A stretch of 64,000 bases of DNA from Acuticoccus sp051016205 (GTDB taxonomy: Bacteria; Pseudomonadota; Alphaproteobacteria; Rhizobiales; Amorphaceae): assembly GCA_051016205.1 (NCBI GenBank), contig CP136534.1, forward strand, positions 4,092,001 to 4,156,000, written 5' to 3'. The stretch's first letter is position 1. Each line of letters opens with the position of its first letter. The notes below the pieces were generated by a model. It was not told the origin of the DNA and searched no databases. It saw only the letters and a program-made list of their open reading frames with translations. Positions 9,095 to 16,426 of this stretch are shown piece after piece. Position numbers and translations under genes: made by a program.

Positions 9095-9976
9095 TCATCG
9101 GGGCTTTGGCGTGACCAAAGGGGCTTTGAGTGCCTCTTCAAGGGCCATGGTGGCTGAGCCCCGCTTGGCGGGCTTTTGCTGGCTGGCATCGGGCGCCCAG
9201 CCTGACAGGAACGCGAAGACGAAGGTTGCCCTCAGCCGGCCGTCGGGGTCGCTGTGCCTGTGGGCGTAAAGGGTCGCCGCCCTGTCGAAAAGCCGCCGGC
9301 TTCCGGGGCTGCGACTGGCAAGAACGCCCCTCACCCCCATCTTGCCCAGGTCGTCCAATAGGCCTTGAAGGTTCTGGTAGCGCACGGTGATCGCCATGGC
9401 GTCCGCCACAGGCAGTGCAAAGCCTGCCCGCGACACCGCATCCCCCCACCGGCGCACATCCGCGAAGGGGGCAACGCGCATGCCGGCCCCCTCCCCGGTC
9501 TGCGCGTCGGCCTCCAGGAGCACGTCGGCCAACTCCGCCAAACTGCCCGATGACAGCGCTGCGCCCAGGAAAAGGCCGTCTGGGCGCAAGGTGCCGCGCA
9601 TCTCGGCCAGCATCTTCACGGGATCGTTGGACAGGTGCAGATGGTTGATGGAAACGGCAAGGCCAAACGACCGGAAGAACGGCATCATCACGTCCGCCAC
9701 CGCCATGCCCGGCTGCCCGCCAGGCGGGGTGAGTGTGGTCCACCTGACCGGAGCCGCTGCCCATGCAGCCTGGATGGCTGGCGTCAGGGGCCCCACCACC
9801 AGGCCATCTTCGAAGGTGCGGCTGACAAGACCGAGCCTGTCCACAATCTCCTCGGCGGCGAAGGTGTGGAGGAAGTCGGCCTCGGCCAAGCGGCTGCGGC
9901 GTCCTATGCGACTGCGCTCGAACATCATCCCCGCCATATAGATCGCCGCTTCGCCCGGCGAAGACGTGGATGGCAA
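9095..9976 (-). CDS. SAM-dependent methyltransferase-like protein (NDUFAF5/BioC-related)
   Basis: 293 aa. The layout resembles the alphaproteobacterial family related to mitochondrial complex I assembly factor NDUFAF5: FDR/ERSRIGRRSRLAEADFLHTFAAEEI at the start, a class I methyltransferase core, INHLHLSNDPVKMLAEMRGTLRP, PDGLFLGAALS and DAVSRAGFALPVAD. The usual glycine-rich SAM motif I (E/DxGxGxG) is replaced by VVGPLTPAIQAAW, so SAM binding may be weakened or lost. The start may be the ATG two or three codons before FERSRIG rather than 9976. Divergent from comF, as is common in alphaproteobacteria. Confidence 0.8.
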   Translation of the reverse strand: MPSTSSPGEAAIYMAGMMFERSRIGRRSRLAEADFLHTFAAEEIVDRLGLVSRTFEDGLVVGPLTPAIQAAWAAAPVRWTTLTPPGGQPGMAVADVMMPFFRSFGLAVSINHLHLSNDPVKMLAEMRGTLRPDGLFLGAALSSGSLAELADVLLEADAQTGEGAGMRVAPFADVRRWGDAVSRAGFALPVADAMAITVRYQNLQGLLDDLGKMGVRGVLASRSPGSRRLFDRAATLYAHRHSDPDGRLRATFVFAFLSGWAPDASQQKPAKRGSATMALEEALKAPLVTPKPR

Positions 9977-10042
9977 ACCAAGCTACCGCTCTTGCGTGTG
10001 TTGATGTTTGATTACAACTTTTGGATGTGTTACGCCCTTGCG

Positions 10043-10831
10043 ATGACGGTTTGGAATCGCAGCGCCTCCATAGGCTTTGCCGTGAGTGTGAAGCAGACGC
10101 TGGGCCGATGGGCTGGTGTGGGGCTTGACCTTGTGGTCCCGCCTTTGTGCATGGGCTGCCGGCGACCCCTTGCGGACCCGCGCACCCTTTGCGGCCGCTG
10201 CTGGCCTCAGCTGGAGCTGATTGCACCCCCCATTTGCGACATCATGGGTACGCCCTTGGCCTTCGACGCCGGCCCCGGCGCCCGCGCGCCCGAGCTGTCC
10301 TGGAACCATCCCCTTTACGACAAGGCGCGGGCAGCAACGGTGTTTGGCCCTTTGAGCCGCCGCCTCGTCCATCAGCTAAAATACTATGACGTGCCCGGCG
10401 TTGCCGCCCTGATGGCGCGCCTGATGGCCCCTGCCGTTGCCGATGTCACCGCCGGGGCCGACGTTTTGCTGCCTGTGCCCCTTCATCGCCGCCGCCTCAT
10501 TGCCCGTCGCTTCAATCAGGCGGTGCACATTGCCGACGCCTTGTCCCGCCATACCGGACTTCCCGTGGCAAGCCATGCGCTGAAACGGGTGCGGCCGACG
10601 CCGCGGCAGGTGGGTCTCGACCGAGAACAGCGCAGCGACAACCTCTACAACGCCTTTCGCGTGGCTGACCGGAAGGCTGTCAGCGGCAAAAACGTGGTGA
10701 TCGTGGACGATGTCTTGACGACGGGCGCCACTGCAGATGCCATTGCCATGTGTTTGCGCGGCGCCGGCGCACAATCGGTCCGTGTGGCCGTCTTTGCCCG
10801 CGTGGTGCCTGAGGATCGCGATCCCCGCTGA
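10043..10831 (+). CDS. comF: ComF family phosphoribosyltransferase-like protein
   Basis: About 262 aa. The N-terminal zinc-ribbon (CMGC, then CGRC) is followed by a PRTase-fold domain with VPVPLHRRRLIARRFNQA, the PRPP-loop-like VVIVDDVLTTGATADA and ARVVP. ComF proteins take part in DNA uptake in competent bacteria; in others their role is unclear. Three in-frame ATGs (10004, 10025, 10043) are possible and none has a clear Shine-Dalgarno. 10043 leaves about 66 bases for a divergent promoter with the methyltransferase gene. A GTG at 10082 is also possible. Confidence 0.85.
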   Translation: MTVWNRSASIGFAVSVKQTLGRWAGVGLDLVVPPLCMGCRRPLADPRTLCGRCWPQLELIAPPICDIMGTPLAFDAGPGARAPELSWNHPLYDKARAATVFGPLSRRLVHQLKYYDVPGVAALMARLMAPAVADVTAGADVLLPVPLHRRRLIARRFNQAVHIADALSRHTGLPVASHALKRVRPTPRQVGLDREQRSDNLYNAFRVADRKAVSGKNVVIVDDVLTTGATADAIAMCLRGAGAQSVRVAVFARVVPEDRDPR

Positions 10832-10986
10832 GGGCGGTTCGGGAGCGGCCCGCCTTCGTCTGCCACACGATTGCCGGTTTTGGACAAACCGGTCATACAT
10901 GGGGTGGTGCTTGCCCTGGTTGCTTGCTCCATCCCCCCAACGCCCCATATGGGCAACCCCAGTGGTGTCTAATCGGGAGCAAGGCC

Positions 10987-11247
10987 ATGGCAGCGGTGGA
11001 GATCTATACCCGTGATCTTTGCGGCTATTGTGTGCGCGCCAAAAAGCTCTTGGAGCGCAAAGGGGTCGCTTTCGTCGAATACAACGCCTCGCGCGATTCC
11101 ACCTTTCGCAAGGAAATGATCCAGCGCAGCGGACGGACGACATTTCCGCAGATCTTCATTGGCACCTCCCATGTGGGCGGGTCGGACGAATTGGCGGCCT
11201 TGGATCGGGCCGGAAAGCTGGACGCTGCATTGGAGGCTGCCCAGTGA
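10987..11247 (+). CDS. grxC: Glutaredoxin 3 (GrxC-type)
   Basis: 86 aa. A dithiol glutaredoxin reducing protein disulfides and glutathionylated proteins. Active site LCGYC (Cys12, Cys15; CPYC in E. coli), followed by RAKKLLERKGV, the cis-Pro segment TTFPQIFIG and GGSDELAALDRAGKLD. The ATG at 10987 is chosen over an upstream ATG because GGAG sits at a proper distance and it gives the normal family N-terminus. Its stop overlaps the GTG start of the nitrilase-type gene (GTGA), so the two are translationally coupled. A glutaredoxin-nitrilase-DUF1178 order is a recurrent alphaproteobacterial arrangement. Confidence 0.95.
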   Translation: MAAVEIYTRDLCGYCVRAKKLLERKGVAFVEYNASRDSTFRKEMIQRSGRTTFPQIFIGTSHVGGSDELAALDRAGKLDAALEAAQ

Positions 11248-12092
11248 CCTTGCGCGCCGCAGCCATCCAGCTGTGCTCAGGCTCTGACCCTGACGCCAAT
11301 GCCGCAATGGTGGCTGACCTTGTGCGCAGGGCCGCCGATGAAGGCGCACAGTACATACAGACCCCCGAAGTGACGAACCTTGTCACCCTCGATCGCTCCC
11401 AAAGCCAGTCCCTTGCGCGCACCGAAGACGAGGATGCCACCCTTGCAGCGCTGCGTGCCGTTGCCATGGAAGCCGGCGTCACCGTGCACATCGGCTCCTT
11501 GTCCATCCGCGATGGGGAGCGCCTTGCCAACCGCTCCTTCGTCATCGCGCCCGATGGTGCCATCGCCGCCCGCTACGACAAGATCCACATGTTTGATGTG
11601 GATCTGCCGTCCGGCGAAACGTTTCGCGAAAGTGATACGTTCGCGCCGGGTCGCACCGCCCACCTCACCCCCATCGGTCCAATGATGCTGGGCCTCACCA
11701 TTTGTTTTGATGTGCGCTTTGCAAAGCTTTACGCAGGGCTCGCCGAGGCAGGCGCCACGATGTTTTCCGTGCCCTCTGCCTTTACCGTTTCCACAGGACA
11801 GGCCCACTGGCACACGCTGTTGCGCGCCCGTGCCATCGAAAACGGGGCCTACGTCGTTGCTGCTGCCCAGGCCGGCACCCACGACTGCGGCCGCCAGACC
11901 TACGGCCACAGCCTAATCATCGACCCCTGGGGCAATATCCTCGCTGAAGGAGCGGACGTGCCTGACATCATCATGGCCGACCTTGACACTGCCGTGGTGG
12001 AAGCGGTGCGCCGGCAGGTGCCCATCATGAACGCGCGACGGGCCTTCTCGGTGGTGCCGGCAGGCACGCCCCAGCTTCGCAGCGCATCATGA
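11244..12092 (+). CDS. Carbon-nitrogen hydrolase (nitrilase superfamily, Nit-type omega-amidase-like)
   Basis: 282 aa from the GTG at 11244, which overlaps the grxC stop. The catalytic Glu-Lys-Cys triad is visible: Glu42 (TPEVTN), Lys113 (YDKIHMFDV) and Cys154 (GLTICFDVRF). HWHTLLRARAIENGAYVVAAAQ and HSLIIDPWGNILAE follow, typical of the Nit1/Nit2 branch. Members hydrolyse amides such as deaminated glutathione or omega-amides. The neighbouring glutaredoxin gene would fit deaminated-glutathione repair, but this is inferred. The stop overlaps the next start by ATGA. Confidence 0.92.
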   Translation: MTLRAAAIQLCSGSDPDANAAMVADLVRRAADEGAQYIQTPEVTNLVTLDRSQSQSLARTEDEDATLAALRAVAMEAGVTVHIGSLSIRDGERLANRSFVIAPDGAIAARYDKIHMFDVDLPSGETFRESDTFAPGRTAHLTPIGPMMLGLTICFDVRFAKLYAGLAEAGATMFSVPSAFTVSTGQAHWHTLLRARAIENGAYVVAAAQAGTHDCGRQTYGHSLIIDPWGNILAEGADVPDIIMADLDTAVVEAVRRQVPIMNARRAFSVVPAGTPQLRSAS

Positions 12093-12619
12093 TCCACTAC
12101 GCCCTGCGCTGCGTCACGGGCCACCGGTTCGACGGTTGGTTTCCCTCCTCCGCAGCCTTTGAGACGCAACAGGATCGCGGCATGCTCACCTGCCCCGAAT
12201 GCGGCACCAACGAGGTGGAGAGGGCGCTGATGTCCCCCGCCCTCGGCCGCAACAAGAAGGCCGAGCCTGCCTTCGCCCCGCCCGCCAAGGACGGCGGCGA
12301 GGAGAGCGCACCTTCCCCCAAAGACGAGGGCGGATCGAACGTCCCTGCCTCCCCCGAAAGCCACATGGCCGCCAATGTCGCGCTCGGCAAACAGGCCGAC
12401 CCGCGCCTGCGCGAGGCGCTGATTGCGCTTCGCAAAGCTGTGATGGCCAACGGCACCGACGTGGGCAAAGCCTTTCCCGATGAGGCGCGCCGCATCCACT
12501 ACGGCGAAGCGGAGCCCCGTAGCATTTTCGGCCAGGCGGATCTGGACGAAGCCAAAGCCCTCATCGATGAGGGGATCGAGGTGCTGCCTCTGCCGGCGCT
12601 CCCTGAGGACCAGAACTAA
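12089..12619 (+). CDS. DUF1178 family protein
   Basis: 176 aa. The N-terminal segment IHYALRCVTGHRFDGWF and LTCPECGTNEVERALMSP match the DUF1178 family. The pattern (Cys8, then CPEC) suggests a zinc ribbon. The middle (about 57-90) is low-complexity, rich in Pro, Ala, Glu and Lys. The C-terminal region (LREALIALRKAVMANGTDVGKAFPDEARRIHYGEAEPRSIFG) is the conserved half. Function unknown. Last gene of the grxC-nitrilase-DUF1178 operon, coupled by an ATGA overlap. The first copy of the 97-bp repeat follows 87 nt downstream. Confidence 0.9.
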   Translation: MIHYALRCVTGHRFDGWFPSSAAFETQQDRGMLTCPECGTNEVERALMSPALGRNKKAEPAFAPPAKDGGEESAPSPKDEGGSNVPASPESHMAANVALGKQADPRLREALIALRKAVMANGTDVGKAFPDEARRIHYGEAEPRSIFGQADLDEAKALIDEGIEVLPLPALPEDQN

Positions 12620-12706
12620 CGTCCCCGTCCGCGTTTGTGGAACGGCTGCAAGGGACAGCGCTCAAACCATCCTGAGCCTTCTCAAAACCCGATAGGGTGT
12701 CCTCGA

Positions 12707-12803
12707 GCATCCTGCGTCCATACCGACGCAGATAAGAGGCTCTACTCCTCTGACATAGCGCGATTTTCTTGCGGTCTGATGGCTCCATCTAGCCGCAAAC
12801 CGC
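12707..12803 (+). repeat. Dispersed 3'-flank repeat, copy A
   Basis: 97-bp element beginning GCATCCTGCGTCC and ending AAACCGC, with three relatives in this window (23142, 60445, 62440). Internal landmarks shared by all four are CTC-CTCCT-TGA, a T-rich GCG-TTTTCTTGCG block, and GATCTGA followed by GGTTCC-type sequence. The first 25 bases form an imperfect hairpin here (TGCGTC/GACGCA). The second half can pair GCGATTTT with CAAACCGC only partly in this copy. It lies sense, downstream of the DUF1178 gene. Confidence 0.85.
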
Positions 12804-12883
12804 ACTCTAGAGCCGTTCCGAGCTGACTGTACACAGTCCGGTGGGAGAAGACGGCTCGCTCCCAAGATGGAAGAGCCATTTGG

Positions 12884-12913
12884 TCCAGGATGGCTGCGCA
12901 ACCTCATCCTGGA
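12884..12913. other. Hairpin between copy A and the IS630 element
   Basis: Perfect 9-bp inverted repeat TCCAGGATG / CATCCTGGA with a 12-base loop. If the IS element is removed in silico, this hairpin sits about 7 bases after the eipB stop codon on the minus strand. It may be the original eipB transcript end, now separated from its gene by the insertion. No T-run follows, so it is not a canonical intrinsic terminator. Confidence 0.45.
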
Positions 12914-13008
12914 TTGACGCTAGAGCAGTTTGAACCATTGTAGAGTCGGTAACGGCTCGCCAATTCCATTGTGATTCGGTCTTGCGAAGTTGATTCGCGA
13001 GGTGGGTC

Positions 13009-13955
13009 ATGGGGCGAGCGTTGGGGCTGGATCTGCGGGTCCGGGTGGTGGAGGCGATCGATGCGGGGTTGTCTCACCGCGAAGCGGCACAGCGGTTTGC
13101 GATCGGTATTGCCACGGCGGGCGCGTGGCATCGGCTGTGGCGGCGCAGCGGCAGCGTGGAGCCGGCGCGCCAGGGTCATCCGGTTCGCTCCAAGCTCGAC
13201 CCCCATAAGGGCTTTATCCTTGGTCTCGTCGAGGCCGCGCCCGACATCACGCTGGCCGAAATCGCCGCACGGCTCGGGGCCGAAAAGGGCGTGACGGTCT
13301 GCCCCTCGACGGTGTGGCACTTCTTTGCCAAGCGCGGCATCACACTGAAAAAAAGACCGCGCACGCGGCAGAACAGGATCGTCCCGACGTCGCCGAGCGC
13401 CGGCGCGCCTGGTTCGAGGGGCAGCCCGATCTCGATCCCGACCGGCTGATCTTCATCGACGAGACCGGTTTATCGACCAAGATGGCGCGGCTGCGAGGCC
13501 GGGCGCCGCGGGGCGAGCGCTGCCGCGCACCGGTCCCGCACGGCCATTGGAAGAGCACCACCTTCACGGCGGGGCTGCGCCGCGACGGCCTCGTGGCACC
13601 ATGGCTGTTGGACGGGGCGATGGACGGTGAGGCCTTCTCCACCTACGTCACACGCGTTTTGGCGCCTGAGCTCACTCCCGGCGACACCGTCGTGATGGAT
13701 AACCTGCCGGCGCACAAGGTCGCTACCGTGCGTGAGGCAATCGAAGCCGCCGGGGCTCACCTCCTCTACCTCCCGCCATATTCGCCTGATTTCAACCCGA
13801 TCGAGCACGTCTTCGCAAAGCTCAAGGCCCTGCTGCGCAAGGCCGCGTGCCGCACAATCCCAGACCTATGGGATGCCGTGGCCGACGTCATCAAACCTCT
13901 CACGCCGGACGAGTGCCGCAATCTGTTCACCGCAGCCGGATACGACTGCGATTAG
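13009..13955 (+). CDS. IS630 family transposase, two overlapping frames joined by a probable -1 frameshift
   Basis: Frame 1 (13009-13449) encodes the N-terminal HTH region (LDLRVRVVEAIDAGLSHREA; winged part ending FFAKRGITLKK). The -1 frame (open at 13314-13955) encodes the DDE catalytic core: FIDETGLSTK, VVMDNLPAHK and YSPDFNPIEHVFAKLKALL, giving Asp, Asp and Glu. The two parts join smoothly at an A7 tract followed by G (13348-13355), a classical slippery site. The product would be about 315 aa, normal for IS630. A disabling indel in the A-run is the alternative, but both frames are otherwise intact. Confidence 0.85.
13348..13355 (+). promoter_or_regulatory. Slippery A7G site for -1 frameshifting in the IS630 transposase
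   Basis: Seven adenines followed by G, located exactly where homology switches from frame 1 (ITLKKRPRT) to the -1 frame (EKKTAHAAEQDRPDV). A_AAA_AAG-type heptamers support programmed -1 frameshifting in several IS families. Confidence 0.65.
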
Positions 13956-13967
13956 ATTGAAAATGCT

Positions 13968-14840
13968 CTAGCACTCCGGGACATCGAAGACGGTGAGTTC
14001 GGCGAGGGTGCCTGACAGCGAAAACGCACCGTAGTTGAAGACCACATTGTAGCTGATGCCGCTTTTCAGCATCGAGAAGGCGATCTCGTAGTCCGGCGTG
14101 CGCTCGCCTGCCTGATCATTGGCGGCAAAGTAGCTGATGACGAGACGCCACACGTCCTCCTCAGCAGCGCCTGGCAGCACCTCAAGGGCGGCCGTCTCGC
14201 CATCCTTGGCGCCGGGAAGACCTGTCTTTGCGCTGCCGATGACCGTTGTGGTGTCGTAGACGGTGTCGGCACTGTCGCCACCATCGAAGACCGGGGCTTC
14301 CAACACCGTGTCGCCTGCAAGGGCGGCCTGCAGAATCAGCAGGGTGTGAGCGGTGGGGAACACGGCGCGGGTAAGGGTTGCCTCGCTCTCCTTAGGGGCC
14401 GTCAGCGAGATGTGGGTGCCGTCGGCAAGGGCTTCGGCCGAGCCTTTGGTCTCAGACTGGAGTGCCCCGTCCACATAGGTCTGGTTGAGGAAGGAAAAGT
14501 TGGCCGGCTCAAGCGCCTCGAACGTTGAGGAGCGAAGGTCGGTGGTGCGCGCGCCCCCCTCACGGTCCGTCACACGCGTTACAAAGCGCGAGTTGACCAC
14601 GTAACCCTCGCACGATGCGCCCGTCACCTCGAACACGAGACGGCCTGAGGCGGTGATGACGCTGGCGCTTGGCTCGGCGGACCCGAGGGTCACATCATAG
14701 ATGGCGCGGTGGGGCCGCAGCTCATTGGCAACGGCGTTTGTCGGCATCGCAGCAACGCCAATGCCAACGACCGACACCAAGACGGCTGCACTCCAGGCGG
14801 CCTCGATCCGCCCTCTCGTCCACACACACGGTGCCATCAC
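13968..14840 (-). CDS. eipB: EipB-like periplasmic cell-envelope integrity protein (DUF1849)
   Basis: 290 aa. The N-terminal hydrophobic segment (about 12-37) is a signal peptide. The mature part fits the EipB/DUF1849 family: LRPHRAIYDVTLG, GRLVFEVTGASCEGY, NSRFVTRVTDREG, VFPTAHTLLIL and FNYGAFSLSGTLAELTVF. EipB of Brucella is a periplasmic beta-spiral protein needed for envelope integrity, with a disulfide between a Cys early in the fold and one near the C-terminus. Here these would be Cys77 and Cys290, the very last residue. The stop codon TAG contains the TA at which the IS630 element inserted. Pre- and post-insertion sequences both read TGC TAG, so the coding sequence is intact. Confidence 0.9.
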   Translation of the reverse strand: MMAPCVWTRGRIEAAWSAAVLVSVVGIGVAAMPTNAVANELRPHRAIYDVTLGSAEPSASVITASGRLVFEVTGASCEGYVVNSRFVTRVTDREGGARTTDLRSSTFEALEPANFSFLNQTYVDGALQSETKGSAEALADGTHISLTAPKESEATLTRAVFPTAHTLLILQAALAGDTVLEAPVFDGGDSADTVYDTTTVIGSAKTGLPGAKDGETAALEVLPGAAEEDVWRLVISYFAANDQAGERTPDYEIAFSMLKSGISYNVVFNYGAFSLSGTLAELTVFDVPEC

Positions 14841-15064
14841 GGCCCCCCTCGCAATCAGGCCTACGCTTTGCGCACGGTGCGGCGCGGCAAGTCAAGCCGT
14901 TGCCCCCGCGCTTGCCTTGAAACATGGGAGCTTCTAGACCGGACGCGCCCGGCACGAGGCGTCTTGCCCCGCGCCGATTCTGACATGCGCCGCGTCCCGA
15001 ATGAGGGCCGATCCGCCGCCCATCCGCGGCCAAGGCGCGCAGCCACATCGTTTGGGGGAACGCC

Positions 15065-15535
15065 GTGACGAACACCGTGGAAGATCGACTGGCCGAGATG
15101 GGCCTTTCCTTGCCAGCTGCCAGCGCACCGGCGGGATCCTATGTGCCTGTGGTGCAGACCGGATCGCTCCTGTTCGTATCGGGTCAACTCCCCATGGGCG
15201 CTGGCGGGCTTGAGCATGTGGGCCGCTGCGGCGAGAACGTCTCCATGGAAATGGCCCAGGACGCGGCCCGTCTGTGCGCCCTCAACATCCTGGCGCAGGT
15301 GAAGGTGGTGGTGGGCGATCTTGAGAAGATCAACCGCATCGTGAAGGTAAACGGCTTCGTCAACTCTACCCCCGACTTTGGCGATCATCCCAAGGTCATC
15401 AACGGCGCGTCGGACCTCTTCGCCGCCGCCCTCGGGGACAAGGGCAAGCATGCGCGCGCGGCCGTGGGCGTTGCCAACCTTCCCTTCGGCGCTGCGGTGG
15501 AGGTGGAAGCCGTCGTCGAAATCGCGGGGGCCTAG
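15065..15535 (+). CDS. RidA family protein (YjgF/YER057c/UK114)
   Basis: 156 aa from a GTG start. RidA proteins hydrolyse reactive enamine/imine intermediates such as 2-aminoacrylate; many homologues have unproven substrates. Features: VQTGSLLFVSGQLPM, NILAQVKVVVGDLEKINRIVKVNGFVNS and AAVGVANLPFGAAVEVEAVVEI. The canonical RidA arginine of the RxxxxxxxLP motif appears to be replaced: the segment here is HARAAVGVANLPFG, retaining Arg near the expected place. It is slightly longer than archetypal RidA (about 128 aa), as in the YjgH/Rid6-7 type relatives. It ends 2 nt before the next gene, so they are co-transcribed. Divergent from eipB across 224 bases. Confidence 0.9.
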   Translation: MTNTVEDRLAEMGLSLPAASAPAGSYVPVVQTGSLLFVSGQLPMGAGGLEHVGRCGENVSMEMAQDAARLCALNILAQVKVVVGDLEKINRIVKVNGFVNSTPDFGDHPKVINGASDLFAAALGDKGKHARAAVGVANLPFGAAVEVEAVVEIAGA

Positions 15536-15537
15536 CC

Positions 15538-16269
15538 ATTACGGGCCTTGTCCCTGACTGGCTCCTGCGCACGCCCATTGCCCACCGCGGCCTGCACGAC
15601 GATGAGGTTGCCGAAAACACCCTCGGTGCCGTCGAAGAGGCCATCGGCGCAGGCTATGGCGTGGAGGTGGACGTCAGGCTGACCGGCGATGGCGGCCTCA
15701 TCGTCCACCACGATGCATCGCTCCAGCGGACCACCCATGCCGATGGCCCCGTTTCGGCGAAGACGCTTGAAGAGTTGCGCCAGGTCACCGTGCGCGGCAG
15801 CGATGAAACGCTTGCAAGCCTTGCCGACCTGTTCGCGCTGACGGCAGGACGCGCGCCTTTGTTCTTGGACCTTAAATCCCCCCACGGGATGGAGCGAAAG
15901 GCGCAGATGGCCGCCGCCGTCGGCAGGGCACTTGGCCAGTATGGCGGGGCGACGGCGCTGATGACCTTCGATCCCGATCTTCTGGATCTATTGCGTCGCA
16001 CCGTCACCGCGACGCCGATCGGAATCTTGGCAGGGGGCGAAAGCAAAGGCCCCTCGCTGGTGACGCGATTTGGGCGAGATTTCCTCCTCCACACCCTGCG
16101 CACCAAGCCGGACTTTGTGGGCTACTATTCACCGGCCCTGCCTCACATCGCCCCGCAGCTGTCGCGGCGCAAACGCCCTGTCCTGGCCTGGACGGTGCGC
16201 TCTGCCATGGAAGCGGAGCGCCTTGCCCGCCATGTGGATCAGATCATTTTCGAGGGGTTTCGGCCCTGA
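15538..16269 (+). CDS. Glycerophosphodiester phosphodiesterase (GDPD), probable ATT start
   Basis: About 243 aa. Hydrolyses glycerophosphodiesters to glycerol 3-phosphate and alcohols. The GDPD TIM-barrel motifs are complete only when read from upstream of the first ATG in frame (15661... is GTG-GAG, internal): PIAHRGLHD (catalytic His), AENTLGAVEEAI, VEVDVRLTGDGGLIVHHD (metal ligands and second His), FLDLKSP and LAWTVRS. No ATG, GTG or TTG exists in frame between the ridA stop and PIAHRG. The best candidate is ATT at 15538, 2 nt after the ridA stop; CTG at 15565 is an alternative. Coupling to ridA translation would help such a weak start. Confidence 0.85.
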   Translation: MTGLVPDWLLRTPIAHRGLHDDEVAENTLGAVEEAIGAGYGVEVDVRLTGDGGLIVHHDASLQRTTHADGPVSAKTLEELRQVTVRGSDETLASLADLFALTAGRAPLFLDLKSPHGMERKAQMAAAVGRALGQYGGATALMTFDPDLLDLLRRTVTATPIGILAGGESKGPSLVTRFGRDFLLHTLRTKPDFVGYYSPALPHIAPQLSRRKRPVLAWTVRSAMEAERLARHVDQIIFEGFRP

Positions 16270-16426
16270 GCGGTGAAGGCGGGCGGAATTGTCTCGACCG
16301 AACCCGCTGGCCTTGGGGGCAGGCAAAACGATACACTTTGGCCCTGGCGGCGCGACAGACGCGCCCTTCATCACCATTTGACGGCCTAGGAACGCAATCT
16401 TACCCACGGTGGCAAAAAGGCGCTTG

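Larger units (their letters stand above)
12923..13968 (+). mobile_element. IS630 family insertion sequence, apparently complete
   Basis: 1046 bp. Ends are imperfect inverted repeats: GAGCAGTTTGAACC at the left and GAGCATTTTCAATC (read inward) at the right. Both are flanked by TA (12921-12922 and 13969-13970), the TA target duplication expected for the IS630/Tc1-mariner group. It carries the two-frame transposase at 13009-13955. The insertion point is the TA of the eipB TAG stop codon. Confidence 0.9.
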
